From NCBI RefSeq assembly GCF_017916325.1, contig NC_090165.1, positions 1,002,001 to 1,066,000 on the forward strand: DNA of 64,000 nucleotides. Direction: 5' to 3'. Shown here in pieces: positions 42,888 through 53,841 of the stretch (positions are counted from its first letter, which is position 1; each line of letters opens with the position of its first letter). Both the position numbers and the translations under genes were made by a program. The notes beneath the pieces are model-generated. The model was not told the DNA's origin, did no database searches, and saw only the letters and a list, made by a program, of their open reading frames with translations. Source of the DNA: Leishmania martiniquensis (Eukaryota > Euglenozoa > Kinetoplastea > Trypanosomatida > Trypanosomatidae).

Positions 42888-45800
42888 GCCCACGTCTCGG
42901 TGCGCCGGGTCTGTGTAGGTTTGGCACCAAGAGGGTAACGTAGCTAATGGCACGTGTCGATCCGAACGCTCACCGCACACACAAGCGAAGGGAAGGGGGT
43001 GAGTGAAAGCGGCGGCGGCCACAGAGAGGTAATTCGTGCTGGTGCACGCAATCGCGCAACCCTTTTTCAATGCCAAGAACCTGAAAATTCCGTGTTGCCG
43101 AGGCGCTTCTCGTTACGGGTGTAAAGATGAGAGAAGAGGGGTGTTTGGGTTAGAAAGGTGTGATGCTCGCAAGCGCCATGGGGTCCGTGTGCCTGAAGGG
43201 CTCTCTACCGATATGATTTCGAGTGCTGATTGCTTCGCAGAGTTTGCCATGGCCGTGGAAGGATGGACGAAAGCACACAACAGGCATGCCGTGGAGGAGC
43301 GCATTCAACGAGAGCGAGAACACCATCGCCGGCGCTACGTTTACGGCCCCACGGGTAGCGCGCGCCTGATTTCGCAACACATTTCTCCGCATTCAGGTGC
43401 GTGTGTGCGAAAGTGCTCCGACCCTTACCCACCGAACCGTGTCCTCTCATTAGCACGATAGTTTCAATGCCCCTCGCCTTCACTGTGCCTCTGCGCTACC
43501 CCGCTCCTGCCCCTCCGCACCCACGAGCGTGGTTTTCCCCTTGAGCAGGTTGGCGCGGAAGGCGTGCGCAGGGCGGATGGAGGTGTGAATCCGGCACATC
43601 GGTCGCTAGCATACGGGTATGCCGGCACTTCTCTCAGGCGGAGCAGCCGCGCGTGCTGCCCACCGGTGCCCCTCATGTGGCGGGCTGACGTTGCAGGCGA
43701 AGAGAAACGGAGCGGCATGTGTGCGGCAACTCTTCCGCAGCGCGGCGCTGCCCTACGCCCTCTGTCCAGAGGGCGCAGGGGAGGCAGGCATGCAGTCAGC
43801 CAGCGGACGCGCGCGCTCTCGCTCTCGCTCTCCGCATGCTGCTCAGCGCGGGCCCCTTTCGCCGGACACACCGACGCTTCTGGGAGGCGTGCGGATTGCT
43901 GGCAGAGGGTGAGATCTGCCCCCCGCTGCCACAGGCGCATGGCAGCGTCCCTCCCGCCACGGCGCTGCCAGCCAGCTATGCAGAGAAGCCCCTCCACCCC
44001 CCGGCAGCAGCGTCGTCCTGAGGCAGGCCGCGGGCTTCGCAAACATGCGAACACTATGCGCACACGGCGCCCCGCATAGCTGATATGGCGCATCCTACCC
44101 CAATGCAGCGTCCGGTGTCCCGCAGAGCCAGAGTGATACACGAAGAGGGCACGAAGCACGCGGCGGCTCTTGCATCGGGCCGGGCGGATGGAGGAGGAAG
44201 AAATGCTGCAGGCGTGACGAGAACGCCCCGGCTCACACCATGGAGTCCGCCAGGCCCGCGTGCGGAGAGTCCCCGCACCCTTCTGTCGGGTGCCGCTGCT
44301 TGATGCGACTGAGGGAGAAGCAATGAGGTGCAGGGAGGGCGCAGCGTGCGCGAGGGCTCTGACGTGAGGCCGTCCAACCTCCTCCTCGAGGCCGTCCGGC
44401 ATGCACCTGGAGCACCCCTCACGACCCACACAACAGACGCCACCGCATGCGCCCTGGGGGGCCGCACCCTGCGGCAGGACGGCTCTACCTACAGGGCGGG
44501 GGTTGCGCCGTGGTGCAGCCAGGGGGAGGTGCGCTGTGACTGTGTGCGCATCGAGTTGCAGGCGCTTTTTTTTGGAGAGGCGGGGGAAGGGGGACGCGCC
44601 GAGGAAGAAAAACAAAAGGAAATGCAAAAGTGCGCGCCGAATGCGCTGGATAGAGGAAACCCATTCAGCTTTGCGTACCAGTGGAGCACAGAAGGGGTGC
44701 CATGGGTGAGTCCAAGCTAGGAGCGAAGATTTGTTAGAGCTTTCTCGGCGGCTTAATCGTTAAGGATGGGGTGAAAAAAGATGCCGAATCCATCGAGGAA
44801 ATGCGAAAAGGGGGAAATCCAAAAGGCCATGCAGGAGGGGGCCGCCGCCGCCGCCGCCGGAGGTGGTGGTGGTGGAGCGCAGCAGCGCGTGAGGGCATGC
44901 GCGAGCGCGTGGAGGGGCAACCGGTAAGAGCTCAAGCGCACGGAAAGGAGTGGAAGAAGGGGGACGAGAAAGAAGCGGAGTGGAAAAGACCACAGGATTG
45001 ACTGTTGAAGGATACGCATGTGCGTTTGTGTGTGTGTGTGTGGCAGAAAGCATCGAAACGGCAGCAGCAGCAGCAGTGGATGTGTTGCAGTAGTAGTCCG
45101 CTCTGTCATCCAACGCAGCTGCTGGCGTCACGCGATATGGCGGCATTCAACAGAGAAGCCGGAGGTAAAGCTGTCCGGCGACGCCATGGGATCTGTACCT
45201 GCTCCATGTCGAGCACCCCCCTCTTTGATTTGCATCACCGCCCTCGCGAAGGCGACAGCGAAGGCTTTGAGGTAAACTAGGATCGAACTGAGGTAGGGGA
45301 GCCACGACAGAGCTGCGAAATATAGCCACGCGCCCCGCAGCGCTTGTGATGAAGCGTTGATGTGCAGCAGTGTCAGTGGCGGCACCGATGACGTTGCTCA
45401 CACCAATCTCTCTCGAGAAGCGGAGCCGTGTGGGACTCCTCCCGAAAAAGCTCGCCAGGACATGGCGGGGCTGTGCGCCTTGCGGCCTGGTGCTCAGCCC
45501 GTTGCCTGGGTGTGGCCTTGGTCGGTGTAGAGGAGGAAGACAGGCAAACCTGGGGAAAGGTGGGGTGAAAGAGAGAGAGAGGGGTGGGAGGGCGAAAAGC
45601 GTCGGCAAGGGGGCAATGGGAACCAACAGCAAATATGCGCGCGTGCGGGCGTCTGTGTGTCATACTGCAGCCCATCTCTCTGAAGGAGGGGAAAGGGAGA
45701 GGGGAGCGAGGAGCATCGCAGAGGAGGCAGCTATGCTTTACCAAGAAGGGAATAATGCATGTACGAAGGTGTGCAGGATCGGCTCCACTGCGGCGACAGC

Positions 45801-46189
45801 GGCCACTGCCACGCCGCTGAGAAGAGTTTGGGGGGCGACGCTGCCTCTCAAGCGTATGTGGGCACCACCACCAGTCGCTTTTGGTGTAGTAAAATCCTTT
45901 TTTTCTTGCCGCCCTTTCGCTTTGGTGGCGCCGCCTACACCATCGCTGGGCGACGTCAAAGCGTTTTTCGCTGCGCGGTGCGCTCTCCCACACGTGCGAA
46001 TTTATTAGGGGCTGACGTAACAGAAGGCACCCATGGCAGAAAAATGGAAACGGCACTGCCGTAGGGTGTGCGGCGAGACACGGGGAGATGAGAGGCGGAT
46101 GGCTAGCTTTGACACGGGACTTGCGTTCGCTTCGCTGTGTTACCCTCCCTCCCCGCCCCGCCGCGTCACGCACTCAGCAACAGCAACAA
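42888..46189. other. 3.3 kb intergenic region containing inverted repeat copy B
   Basis: Between the PPR gene and the BSD-like gene. Positions 43688-44627 hold the second 940-base repeat. A (GCC)n/(GGT)n patch lies near 44840-44877 and a CAG run near 45061-45075. An 85-codon hydrophobic frame at 45128-45385 has no ATG and is not called. The rest looks like UTR. Confidence 0.55.
43688..44627 (-). repeat. 940-bp dispersed repeat, copy B (inverted relative to copy A)
   Basis: Reverse-complement match of 11152-12091 with the same length and one base difference found. Its left flank (about 43,560-43,687) is similarly GC-rich but has no counterpart beside copy A, so copy A may be a shorter version or the flank is unrelated. 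There is no coding capacity I recognise. Near identity over 940 bases implies recent copying or gene conversion. Confidence 0.92.
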
Positions 46190-48211
46190 CTAGTAGGACT
46201 GTAGGAAACGTAGAGCAATGGCGTCCACAGCCGGGCTGACAGCTCGGGTGGCGTTGCGTACCACCATGCGATCATGCAGCGTGCGAGAGCGTCTTGGAAT
46301 GCCCTGCAAAAATGCGAGGGATAGCTCCCACTGGCCTTGACTGGCGGCAGCCCACATACCCAGTCGCTGGCTGTGATTATCCAGAGGCAACCCGTCCTGC
46401 CGCATGACGTCGAGCACCGCAATGACCAGATTCCATTTGCCAGCCGCCACGCATGCTTTGACGGCGATGCGGTGGGCGAGGGGCGGCACCATCGTACGCG
46501 GCTGCGAGGACTTTGCCGCGTCGTAGACGCGCAACGCTGCTTCCCACTGCTGCGCCGCCACGCACGCTTGCATCACCGAGCACAGAGAGAGCGGGTGCGG
46601 GTCGACGCGGACGTCGTGGAGCTGGGCGTCGAAGAGCCGCGTTGCGAATTCCCACTGCGCACCTTTCGCACACACAAAAAGAAGCGCCATGGTCGTCTGT
46701 GGCGACAGCAAATGCACGCCGCTTTCCATGAGCGTCGCGCCAATGGAGAGGGCCGCCTCCCACTGCCCTGATTGCTCGCACAGGGTCACCAGCTCTGTCA
46801 TGCCAGCGGTCAGCGAGGCATCACCTGCCTTCGACATCCATGAAAGTGCCTCCAGCGCTTTCTGCCACTGCTGAATGGCACTGAAGGAGCGCACCAGTGT
46901 GTGATAAGTCGAGCCGACAGCGAGGCTGTCGATGAAGTCTTCTTTGACGGCCATGTCGTACACTGCCGCTGCCTCGCGCCACGCGCCGGCTTGGTCACAC
47001 TGCGTCAGCAAGATGGCCACAGTGCGCTCATTCGGCTTCACGTCGGAGGCGCGCGCCATGTTCAGCAGCTGCAGCGAGGTGACCCACCCGGGCGACACCT
47101 CCATCAGCCGGCCGAAGAAGTCTGCGTCGGCGGGCAGCAGTTGCGCGGTTTCATGGGTGCGGTAGAGGCACTGCAGCATGTGCAGGCACGTCTCCCACTG
47201 CCGCAGCGTGGCTGTTTGCATGACAAGCTGCTGCACGAGAACAGGATCCATGAGGGCGCCGTGCGCCAGTGCCGATTCGAAGAGCTGCCGCGCCTGCGTC
47301 GTTGCCCCACTCGCAGCAAGATAGGGCACCAGCACGCCAAGAGAGTAAACCTCGCCACATGGGAGACGGCGCTCAGCATCCTGCGCCACAGCGAGCGCTG
47401 CCGACCAGCTGCCATGCTCCTCGGCCAGCACTCGAATCGCGTTCGTCACGTCCAACGCCCAGCCTCGTGCGGAGCAATGCCGGATAATCGGGCCCACGTT
47501 GTCTGGTCGCAGGAGGGAGGAGAGGAACAACGGCGCTGGTGGCTGAGGCAGGTACTCGCAGAAGTGCAGCGCCTCCTCCCAGTAGCCGGTGCGCTGAGCG
47601 GTGTGGCAGAGCACATGAAGCGACGAGGTTTTCACAAGCGCCGAATCCGCCGCCAGGCTGTTCCTAGCAAGCTTCCAGACTCGCTGAGCGAGGGGAGTGT
47701 CCGCCGGTGCGCCGAGCGAGGAGGGGACCACATGCGATGGGGAGCCCCCCGCATTTGTCGGGTGCTCTTTCGTCTCTGCCGATGCCGCAGCGCCACCAGG
47801 CTGCGCCCCACCTGGTGGTACAACGCTGGCGCGCAGCACGGCCTGGGCCGCCGCGTTGGCAAAGGAGTGCGCCTGCGCGCGCTGGTGCTGTGCGTACCGG
47901 GCAAAGTTTAACACCTCATCGCGGCCACCAAGCGCCACCAAGGTTGAAGATGATAGTGAAGAGGAGTGCGTGGAGGAGGCTAGCGCTGACGACACAGCCG
48001 GCAGTGTTCTGTTACCGGAGGGTGGCGCTTCGGCCGAGGATTGACGCTGGCGACGCACGCTGCGCCATGCATTCGAGGCCGCCGCCGTCACCCTGCGGTT
48101 CTCCTGAAGCGTCTCACTAAAAATACGTCGCAGCACACCACAGCAGGCGTTCACGTCGCCTGCCACCACCGTTCGTGCCAGAAGTGTGGCAAGACCCCAA
48201 CCCGCCTTCAT
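46190..48211 (-). CDS. Pentatricopeptide repeat (PPR) protein, mitochondrial
   Basis: A 673-residue protein from the ATG at 48211 (MKAGWGLATLLARTVVAGD). The open frame extends upstream to 48352 but starts there with GTG, not ATG. From about 190 to 650 it is a run of 35-residue helix-turn-helix units with recurrent QWE(A/T)AL, GAWREAAAVYD and KWNLVIAVLD elements. These are the Trp-containing PPR style common in trypanosomatids; roughly ten units can be traced. PPR proteins bind organellar RNA in sequence-specific fashion and in kinetoplastids act in mitochondrial RNA stability, polyadenylation, editing support and ribosome assembly. The N-terminal 190 residues are low-complexity and may include the import signal. 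The specific RNA target is unknown. Confidence 0.85.
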   Translation of the reverse strand: MKAGWGLATLLARTVVAGDVNACCGVLRRIFSETLQENRRVTAAASNAWRSVRRQRQSSAEAPPSGNRTLPAVSSALASSTHSSSLSSSTLVALGGRDEVLNFARYAQHQRAQAHSFANAAAQAVLRASVVPPGGAQPGGAAASAETKEHPTNAGGSPSHVVPSSLGAPADTPLAQRVWKLARNSLAADSALVKTSSLHVLCHTAQRTGYWEEALHFCEYLPQPPAPLFLSSLLRPDNVGPIIRHCSARGWALDVTNAIRVLAEEHGSWSAALAVAQDAERRLPCGEVYSLGVLVPYLAASGATTQARQLFESALAHGALMDPVLVQQLVMQTATLRQWETCLHMLQCLYRTHETAQLLPADADFFGRLMEVSPGWVTSLQLLNMARASDVKPNERTVAILLTQCDQAGAWREAAAVYDMAVKEDFIDSLAVGSTYHTLVRSFSAIQQWQKALEALSWMSKAGDASLTAGMTELVTLCEQSGQWEAALSIGATLMESGVHLLSPQTTMALLFVCAKGAQWEFATRLFDAQLHDVRVDPHPLSLCSVMQACVAAQQWEAALRVYDAAKSSQPRTMVPPLAHRIAVKACVAAGKWNLVIAVLDVMRQDGLPLDNHSQRLGMWAAASQGQWELSLAFLQGIPRRSRTLHDRMVVRNATRAVSPAVDAIALRFLQSY

Positions 48212-48911
48212 GGCTTGCCTGGAACCTTGGCAATGTAGAAATGTGGAGGCGGAGGGAGTCGCGTGTGCGACAGTGAAAAGTGACGCGTAATAAAGACAAG
48301 AGAGGAGGCGTGTGCGGGAGGGGGATAGAAGCGCTCGCTGCAGTGACACCACGGCAGAGAAGAGCGGAGATCGACAGCGGCGTGATGCTGGAACGCAGAG
48401 GAGAGGGGGCGAGAAGTTCGGCCGGGGCGGCAGGACACGCGCTCAAGGACGAAGAAAAAAAGCATCAGCGCCACACACGCGCAAACCCCAAGACGTCAGC
48501 GTCTGTGCAGTGGCCGTCTCCCCTCTTCGCCACTCCATTCCAAAGGGCCCTGTGAGGCCACACCCTCATGCGCTCGCTTGTGCCTTTGTGCATGTGGGAT
48601 CCGCCCCATTTGATTTGTGTTCCTCTTTCCGTTTGGGTCCATGCCCTCACCGGGCGGAAGGGAGCTGTCATGGCCACTCCGCCCAGCACACGCCGGCCGG
48701 CGTGTGTGTGCGTGTGTGGGGGGGGGGGGTACGCAAGAGCCAGCGAGCTCCCGCTTCACCTGCGGACGCGTCGACCCTCTAGCTCGGGACGCGCACTACA
48801 AAATCCGCAGCAACGGCGCGACGCTCATGTACCGAACTTCCTTCCCTTATCTCTCCTTAGAGGCATGCATGTGTGTAACTGTACACCATCTTTGCGCAAC
48901 TCAGCGCACCA
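48212..48911. other. Intergenic region with G12 run
   Basis: Presumed PPR leader and 3' UTR of the upstream unknown gene. Contains a run of 12 G at 48718-48729. No gene was seen. Confidence 0.5.
48718..48729. repeat. Homopolymer run of 12 G
   Basis: Longest G run in the window, preceded by a GT repeat. Such a run is a likely sequencing or assembly length error and could form a G-quadruplex-like structure. Confidence 0.8.
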
Positions 48912-50291
48912 TTACGATGCTACTGTGTTCGCTGCCGCGGCAGCACCAGAACCAGCAGTTGTGGATATCTCTTCGTTCGTGTCTGCGGCCGCACCACGCA
49001 TGATTAGCGACTCCTGCTCCGAGAGAGGCGGGTAGAGTACCTTAGCGCCATCCGTCATACGCTTCAGTACCGCATCTACGTTGCTCTCATACAGCGCACT
49101 CATCTGCTCCACCATACTCTTCAGCTGCCGCAGTACCGTGTCCTGGAGCAGATTCGTGTCCGCATTGATGCCCAGCTTCGCCCACTCGCCTTCGACGACC
49201 AGCTGGGCAGCGAGGTCTTCGGCGGCAGGGGCGCCGAGGAGAGGGAACAGGCGCAACAGCGGCACGACGTGGTCCGTGCGCCACTGCTGTCGCGCCATGT
49301 CCGGCGATGTGTACATGTATTGGCAGCGGTACTTCAGGGCAGGGAACAGTGCTTGCTGCGCGCATACAGCAGCGGCGAGGTCAGCGGGCATTGTAGAGGC
49401 GGCCGCCTGCGGGTCAAGGCCGCTGTGGCGAGCCCAGTAGAGGGAGGCACGCTGCAGGTACAGGGGGTTCGACCCTACCTTCCGGAAGATGTGCCCCCAG
49501 AGCGCGCGCCCGAATAGCTTGTCTGCTGGTTGGCCGCACACCCGCTCACCGGTGAAGCGATACAGGGCCGTCACGTCGATAGGGCGCAGCTTCTCCACGG
49601 TGCCTACCTTGCTGTAGTCCGCCGGGATCATACGCTGCAGCAATTTTTTCTCCTTCCTCTCCAGTGCTGCTCCCGCGCCCGTCCTGCCCAGGCAGCTGCC
49701 AAAGAGCATGGAAGCCAGCTCCAACACCTTTGCCTCGAGCACCTCCCGAGGCAGATACGGACGGGCTTGCATTTCCGCATCCGCTACTCCAGCCGCGTCT
49801 TCCTCTACCACACGCATCATGCAAAGGTAGTCGTGCGCCTCGAGCGCGGCCTCAGGGTTCAGCTCACGACGCCCCGGCACCCGGCACGCCCTCTTAGCCT
49901 GCTGCAGAAGATGCAATTCATATTGCAAACGAGGCGTGATGGCTACATTCACCTCCGCTAAACACGAGAGCAGAGCGCTGTCAGCCACCTTGGCTGCCTT
50001 GCCCGTCTCAATGAGTGTCAGCTGGCGATCAACCAGCTCGTCGTACAGCTGCCGCCTCGCGTAGTAGACATGGGTGTAACGCAACAGCAGTTCAGGGTCA
50101 CAGGAGGCAAGGTCGATCTCCAGAAACTCACTCGCCTGCTCCTTCACGCGTTTGCGCGACGCGTACCACGGAAATACCGGCTGCACCTGACGCACAAAGC
50201 GCTCCTCAATGGCGAGGTTTGGCAGTGTACCCAAAAAGAGACGGTAGTGTGTGGCCGCAACATCACCACACAGACCGGGGAACATCGACAT
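48912..50291 (-). CDS. Unknown helical protein
   Basis: A 459-residue protein from the ATG at 50291 (MSMFPGLCGDVAATHYRLF); MFPGL two codons later is an equally good start. The in-frame codon at the far upstream end is TTG and is not accepted. The protein is mostly alpha-helical and Leu/Ala/Arg-rich, with WYASRKRVKEQ near 65 and a cluster with LYLQRASLYWARHSGLD near 290. The tail is Ala/Thr-rich. A weakly positive N-terminal half would allow mitochondrial location. I do not recognise the family or any catalytic motif. Confidence 0.7.
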   Translation of the reverse strand: MSMFPGLCGDVAATHYRLFLGTLPNLAIEERFVRQVQPVFPWYASRKRVKEQASEFLEIDLASCDPELLLRYTHVYYARRQLYDELVDRQLTLIETGKAAKVADSALLSCLAEVNVAITPRLQYELHLLQQAKRACRVPGRRELNPEAALEAHDYLCMMRVVEEDAAGVADAEMQARPYLPREVLEAKVLELASMLFGSCLGRTGAGAALERKEKKLLQRMIPADYSKVGTVEKLRPIDVTALYRFTGERVCGQPADKLFGRALWGHIFRKVGSNPLYLQRASLYWARHSGLDPQAAASTMPADLAAAVCAQQALFPALKYRCQYMYTSPDMARQQWRTDHVVPLLRLFPLLGAPAAEDLAAQLVVEGEWAKLGINADTNLLQDTVLRQLKSMVEQMSALYESNVDAVLKRMTDGAKVLYPPLSEQESLIMRGAAADTNEEISTTAGSGAAAAANTVAS

Positions 50292-52083
50292 GAGGGATGG
50301 CACGATATGCGCCTGTGCCGGTGCAGATTTTCGCGACGGAAAAACAAGGAGGGACAACGGCGGCTCGGTGCGCGTTTATGCCGTCCTGCAGAGCTGATTG
50401 CGCTGCCCTTCGGCTGTGCTTACCCCCCCCGCGCCGGAAAAGTGAACGAGAACATGGAAAGATATGTGCGCCAGCCAGGGCAGGAAGGGAAAAGGGCGGA
50501 GAAGAGGGTGAGCCGGTGGGCGCGGTGGGCGACAGGCAGGGGCGGGGGTGTGAGGGAAGACGGCAGGTGGACGATGCCGGTTTAAGCGTGTCGCAAGGGC
50601 TCACGAGCAGCCCAGCTCTGTTCACCAGTGATGGCTATTAGCTTCTCCGCTGGGAGGCACAATCGCTTGCCGTCACCGCGCCATCGCGAGACGGCGTCAA
50701 CGGGCTGCTGATGAGGGGGCTCCGTGGCTTTACGGGTGGCGAAGTACTCGCGCTCCCCCTCTCCGCACGTGTGTTCGTGTGTGCGCTACGCGTCATCTCT
50801 GCCACTTTTCGGATGGAGCGGAAAGGACGACAGAGGAAGAAACGGGAAGAGAGGGCGAAAAGGTGCCCAAGGTGCACGACAACAGAGGGCGGCGTCACGT
50901 GCGGGAGAGGGGCCGATGGGAAGAGGACGAGAGGAGGGGTGGAGGTGCAGCTCGGATCGGATTCGAGGAAGTGACTGGCAAAAACAGCAGCACAATAGAG
51001 AGCCGCATCAATGTTCACCCGCCTCGTATTTCCCCTCTTCCTCGACTCTTCGTGACCGCTTCAGCTGTGGCGACCCCTATCCGGCACACTATACTCCTCA
51101 TCTGCCACGTTTGACGGCCTCTTCACTTCCTGCTCCTTCGCTGTCTCCTCTCCCACCCCCGCCCCTTTTCTTCTTCCCTTCGCATTTTTTTGAAATGCTG
51201 AGGGGTATACGCAGGTGCTCGTCTGGGAGGGGGGGCAAGGCATCTGCCGAAGCAGAGACTCAGACACACACCACACATCATACCCGTACATGCACTGACG
51301 CCGTGAGCCTGTGCGTGTAAGGGGCCGGGTGGAGCACGCAAAAAAAAAGAAACTGAGGAGCGCAGTGGCGACGGAGAAGCTTTACACACAGGTGGTGCCG
51401 CTGCCGTTTCCTTCTTTCCCTTGAGTGGCCGCGTGACTTCCCCGTTCCTGTCCCCTCGTGGTGCACCGCTGTCTGTCTATGCGTGCGTGCGTATACAGCG
51501 TACATGTGAGCCTTTGTGTCGCTCACGGGGACTCTCTATGAGGGGAACACCCGAGGAAAGAAGTTGAAGAAAAAGGGGGGGCTCGAGAAGCGACAGGAGC
51601 CCCTCCCACACATGCACACACATACACACTTACCAACACACCAACCCCCCACAGGCCCCATAATATTCGGAAAACATATCCAAAATGGGCTGAAAAAAAA
51701 TGAAAAAAAGGTCTTCGCACTTCGATGCGGACTTCCAAAGAAGCACCACGCGTCCAACGCGGAGGGTGAGTGCTATCTTCGCGGCCGCTCCTCATAGACG
51801 ACGACGTGGCGGGAGCGCAAGAGGACTTGGTTTACTGCCACCGTTTCCTGTGCTCGACGTCTCTCTCTCTCTTTATAGCACGCACATGTGCATCATACGC
51901 ACGTGCCGCTTGTTTGCCCATCGTCTAGCTCTGGGACTGCACTCATGTTGTGTACCGGGAACGGCGCAGACAGCGACACTTTTCTGTGGTACTAGTCGAT
52001 CGGCGGAGGCTGTTCAGCTCCGCTGCCAAGCGCAGTGGTGGTGCTCTCTCTCCTCCTGCTGCGCGTTCCACGTGTACTGCCTC
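50292..52083. other. Intergenic region, no gene seen
   Basis: About 1.8 kb between ALDH and the unknown helical protein. Contains CA runs near 51262-51290 and 51612-51640. Frames are low-complexity on both strands. No gene was accepted. Confidence 0.5.
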
Positions 52084-53841
52084 TCAGGCCTTCTTCCTGT
52101 CGGTGCTGGGATCCGGCTTGATGCCAAGCAGCTTGATGACCGAGGTGATCATGCGCGGCAGCCGGCCGTAGATCACCTGAGAGAGAGTCTCCATGAAGGT
52201 AAAGGCGGCCGGACTGATTGGGTACTGAAGAATCGACGGGATGGTGGTCTTCACGCCAGGGATGCGGTCAGTCGTCGAAGCACGTACAAGGCAGTTTCCC
52301 CTTAGACCCTCGCGGCCAGCGAAGCGGTCGAAGCCGCTTATCTTTACGCCACCAAACGGCAGCGACTGGCATAGGTAGTTGATGGCGAAATCGTTGATGT
52401 TCACCATACCAGTTCGGATGCGATCAGCGATGGCCTGCGCGCGCGGGATGTCGGCACTGAACACGCTGGAGCCGAGGCCGTAGGCGCACGCGTTAACCAT
52501 CTTCACAGCGTCCTGGTCCGTCTTGAACTTCATAATGACCATCACAGGGCCGAACACCTCCTCCTGCGCGATCGGCATCTCTGGCGTCACGTTCGTCAGA
52601 ATTGTGGCGGGGTAGAAGTGGTCGCTCGTCGCCTTGCCGCCGCAGACGAGGGTGGCGCCTGCCCTCACCGTATCGTCGACCAGCTGCTGAATCTTTGGGA
52701 TGGCCGCCTTGCCCATCGTCATGGCGCCAAGGTCGTACTGGCCCTGCGAGGCCGGGCCCTGGGTGAGGGCGCGTGCCTGGCGAGTCACCTCGAGCACCAG
52801 CTGGTCGTGAATTTTCTCCTGCACAAGAATGCGCTCGAGGCCGACGCAGTTCTGCCCGCAGTTCTGAAAGTTGCCGCGCATCACCACCGGGACTACCTGC
52901 TCCAAGTCCGCATCCTCGCAAATGATGGCCGGGTCCTTGCCACCGAGCTCCAGCACGACCGGCGTCAGCGTCTCCGCGGCGTTGCGCATGATGATCTTCC
53001 CAACAGCAGGGGAGCCGATAAATGTGAGCTTATCCACCGACGATACGACAGCCTCGCCGGTCTCCGCGAAGCCTGTAAGGAAGGATACGAGGTCGGGTGA
53101 GTAGCCCAGCTGGCGCAGGCCATCCTTCACAATAGACTCGTAGTAGGAGGCGTAGTAGGACGAGTACTCCGAAACCTTCCCAACGAAGGCGTTACCGGCA
53201 AAGAGGGCGGAGATCATAGGGCCGTAGATGTTGTGGAACGGGTAGTTCCACGAGACGACGGCACCAATCACGCCGAAGGGCACGTAGCACACGCTGGCAC
53301 GCTTGTGGAACGTCATGAGACCGACATCTCGCACCTCCTCTTGCAGGACTTCCTCCCCACGCGCTGCCGTCCAGCGCAGCTTCTCAAGCGTGGTCAGCAT
53401 CTCGCCGAGTGTGCCATCCATCATCGTCTTGCCGCACTCCACGCAGGCCGTCTGGCAGAGGAGCTCCTGGTGGGAGAGAATGTAGTCCATGAGGGCGAAG
53501 AGCAGTTTGCGTCGCGTAGAAAACGGAGTGAGAGCCCATACATGCTGCGCTCGACGAGCCTTCTCCACCGCCTCACGCACCTCCTCCGGCGTGAACGCCT
53601 TAACTGTGCCGATCGGGGTGTTCGTGCCCTTGTCATAGCACTGAATCTTGCCCTCGCCGGCGGAGCGGGGGTTGAGAGGCGTTGCCGCGGGCGCCGTCGA
53701 AAACTTCACCTCCGGCAGAGGTACCTGAATCGTCGGCGCGGTGTAGCGGTCGAACGTCTGCGATAAGCACCCCCACAACCACTTGAGGATGGTGTAGGCG
53801 CGCACGACGAGGTCGACCATCAGCACATAGCACAGAATCAT
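52084..53841 (-). CDS. Membrane-anchored aldehyde dehydrogenase (ALDH22/Msc7-like)
   Basis: A 585-residue NAD(P)-dependent aldehyde dehydrogenase with all catalytic parts visible. These are the Asn of SWNYPFHN (about 199), the general-base Glu of LELGGKDP (about 298), the nucleophile Cys of GQNCVGLERI (about 332) and the EEVFGPV motif. The family usually has about 500 residues; the extra length is an N-terminal hydrophobic segment (about 1-28, LCYVLMVDLVVRAYTILKWL) and a C-terminal extension with more hydrophobic residues. This matches the ALDH22A1/yeast Msc7 branch, membrane-bound enzymes of the ER or secretory system. It oxidises aldehydes to acids; the substrate is not readable. The usual Phe-Thr-Gly-Ser of the NAD site reads FIGSPAVGK. 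Confidence 0.9.
   Translation of the reverse strand: MILCYVLMVDLVVRAYTILKWLWGCLSQTFDRYTAPTIQVPLPEVKFSTAPAATPLNPRSAGEGKIQCYDKGTNTPIGTVKAFTPEEVREAVEKARRAQHVWALTPFSTRRKLLFALMDYILSHQELLCQTACVECGKTMMDGTLGEMLTTLEKLRWTAARGEEVLQEEVRDVGLMTFHKRASVCYVPFGVIGAVVSWNYPFHNIYGPMISALFAGNAFVGKVSEYSSYYASYYESIVKDGLRQLGYSPDLVSFLTGFAETGEAVVSSVDKLTFIGSPAVGKIIMRNAAETLTPVVLELGGKDPAIICEDADLEQVVPVVMRGNFQNCGQNCVGLERILVQEKIHDQLVLEVTRQARALTQGPASQGQYDLGAMTMGKAAIPKIQQLVDDTVRAGATLVCGGKATSDHFYPATILTNVTPEMPIAQEEVFGPVMVIMKFKTDQDAVKMVNACAYGLGSSVFSADIPRAQAIADRIRTGMVNINDFAINYLCQSLPFGGVKISGFDRFAGREGLRGNCLVRASTTDRIPGVKTTIPSILQYPISPAAFTFMETLSQVIYGRLPRMITSVIKLLGIKPDPSTDRKKA

Noticed and set aside
43036..43461. 141-codon plus-strand open frame next to the BSD-like gene
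   Set aside because: Opposite to the gene array, no recognisable motif and no sign of a promoter or strand switch.
45128..45385. 85-codon hydrophobic minus-strand frame resembling a small membrane protein
   Set aside because: The first codon is GTG, an in-frame TGA lies four codons upstream and no ATG precedes the hydrophobic part. Could be a decayed gene, but there is no positive evidence.
45373..46173. 266-codon minus-strand open frame between the PPR and BSD-like genes
   Set aside because: Pro/Ser/Arg-rich without domain; overlaps another open frame of the same strand. Typical UTR composition.
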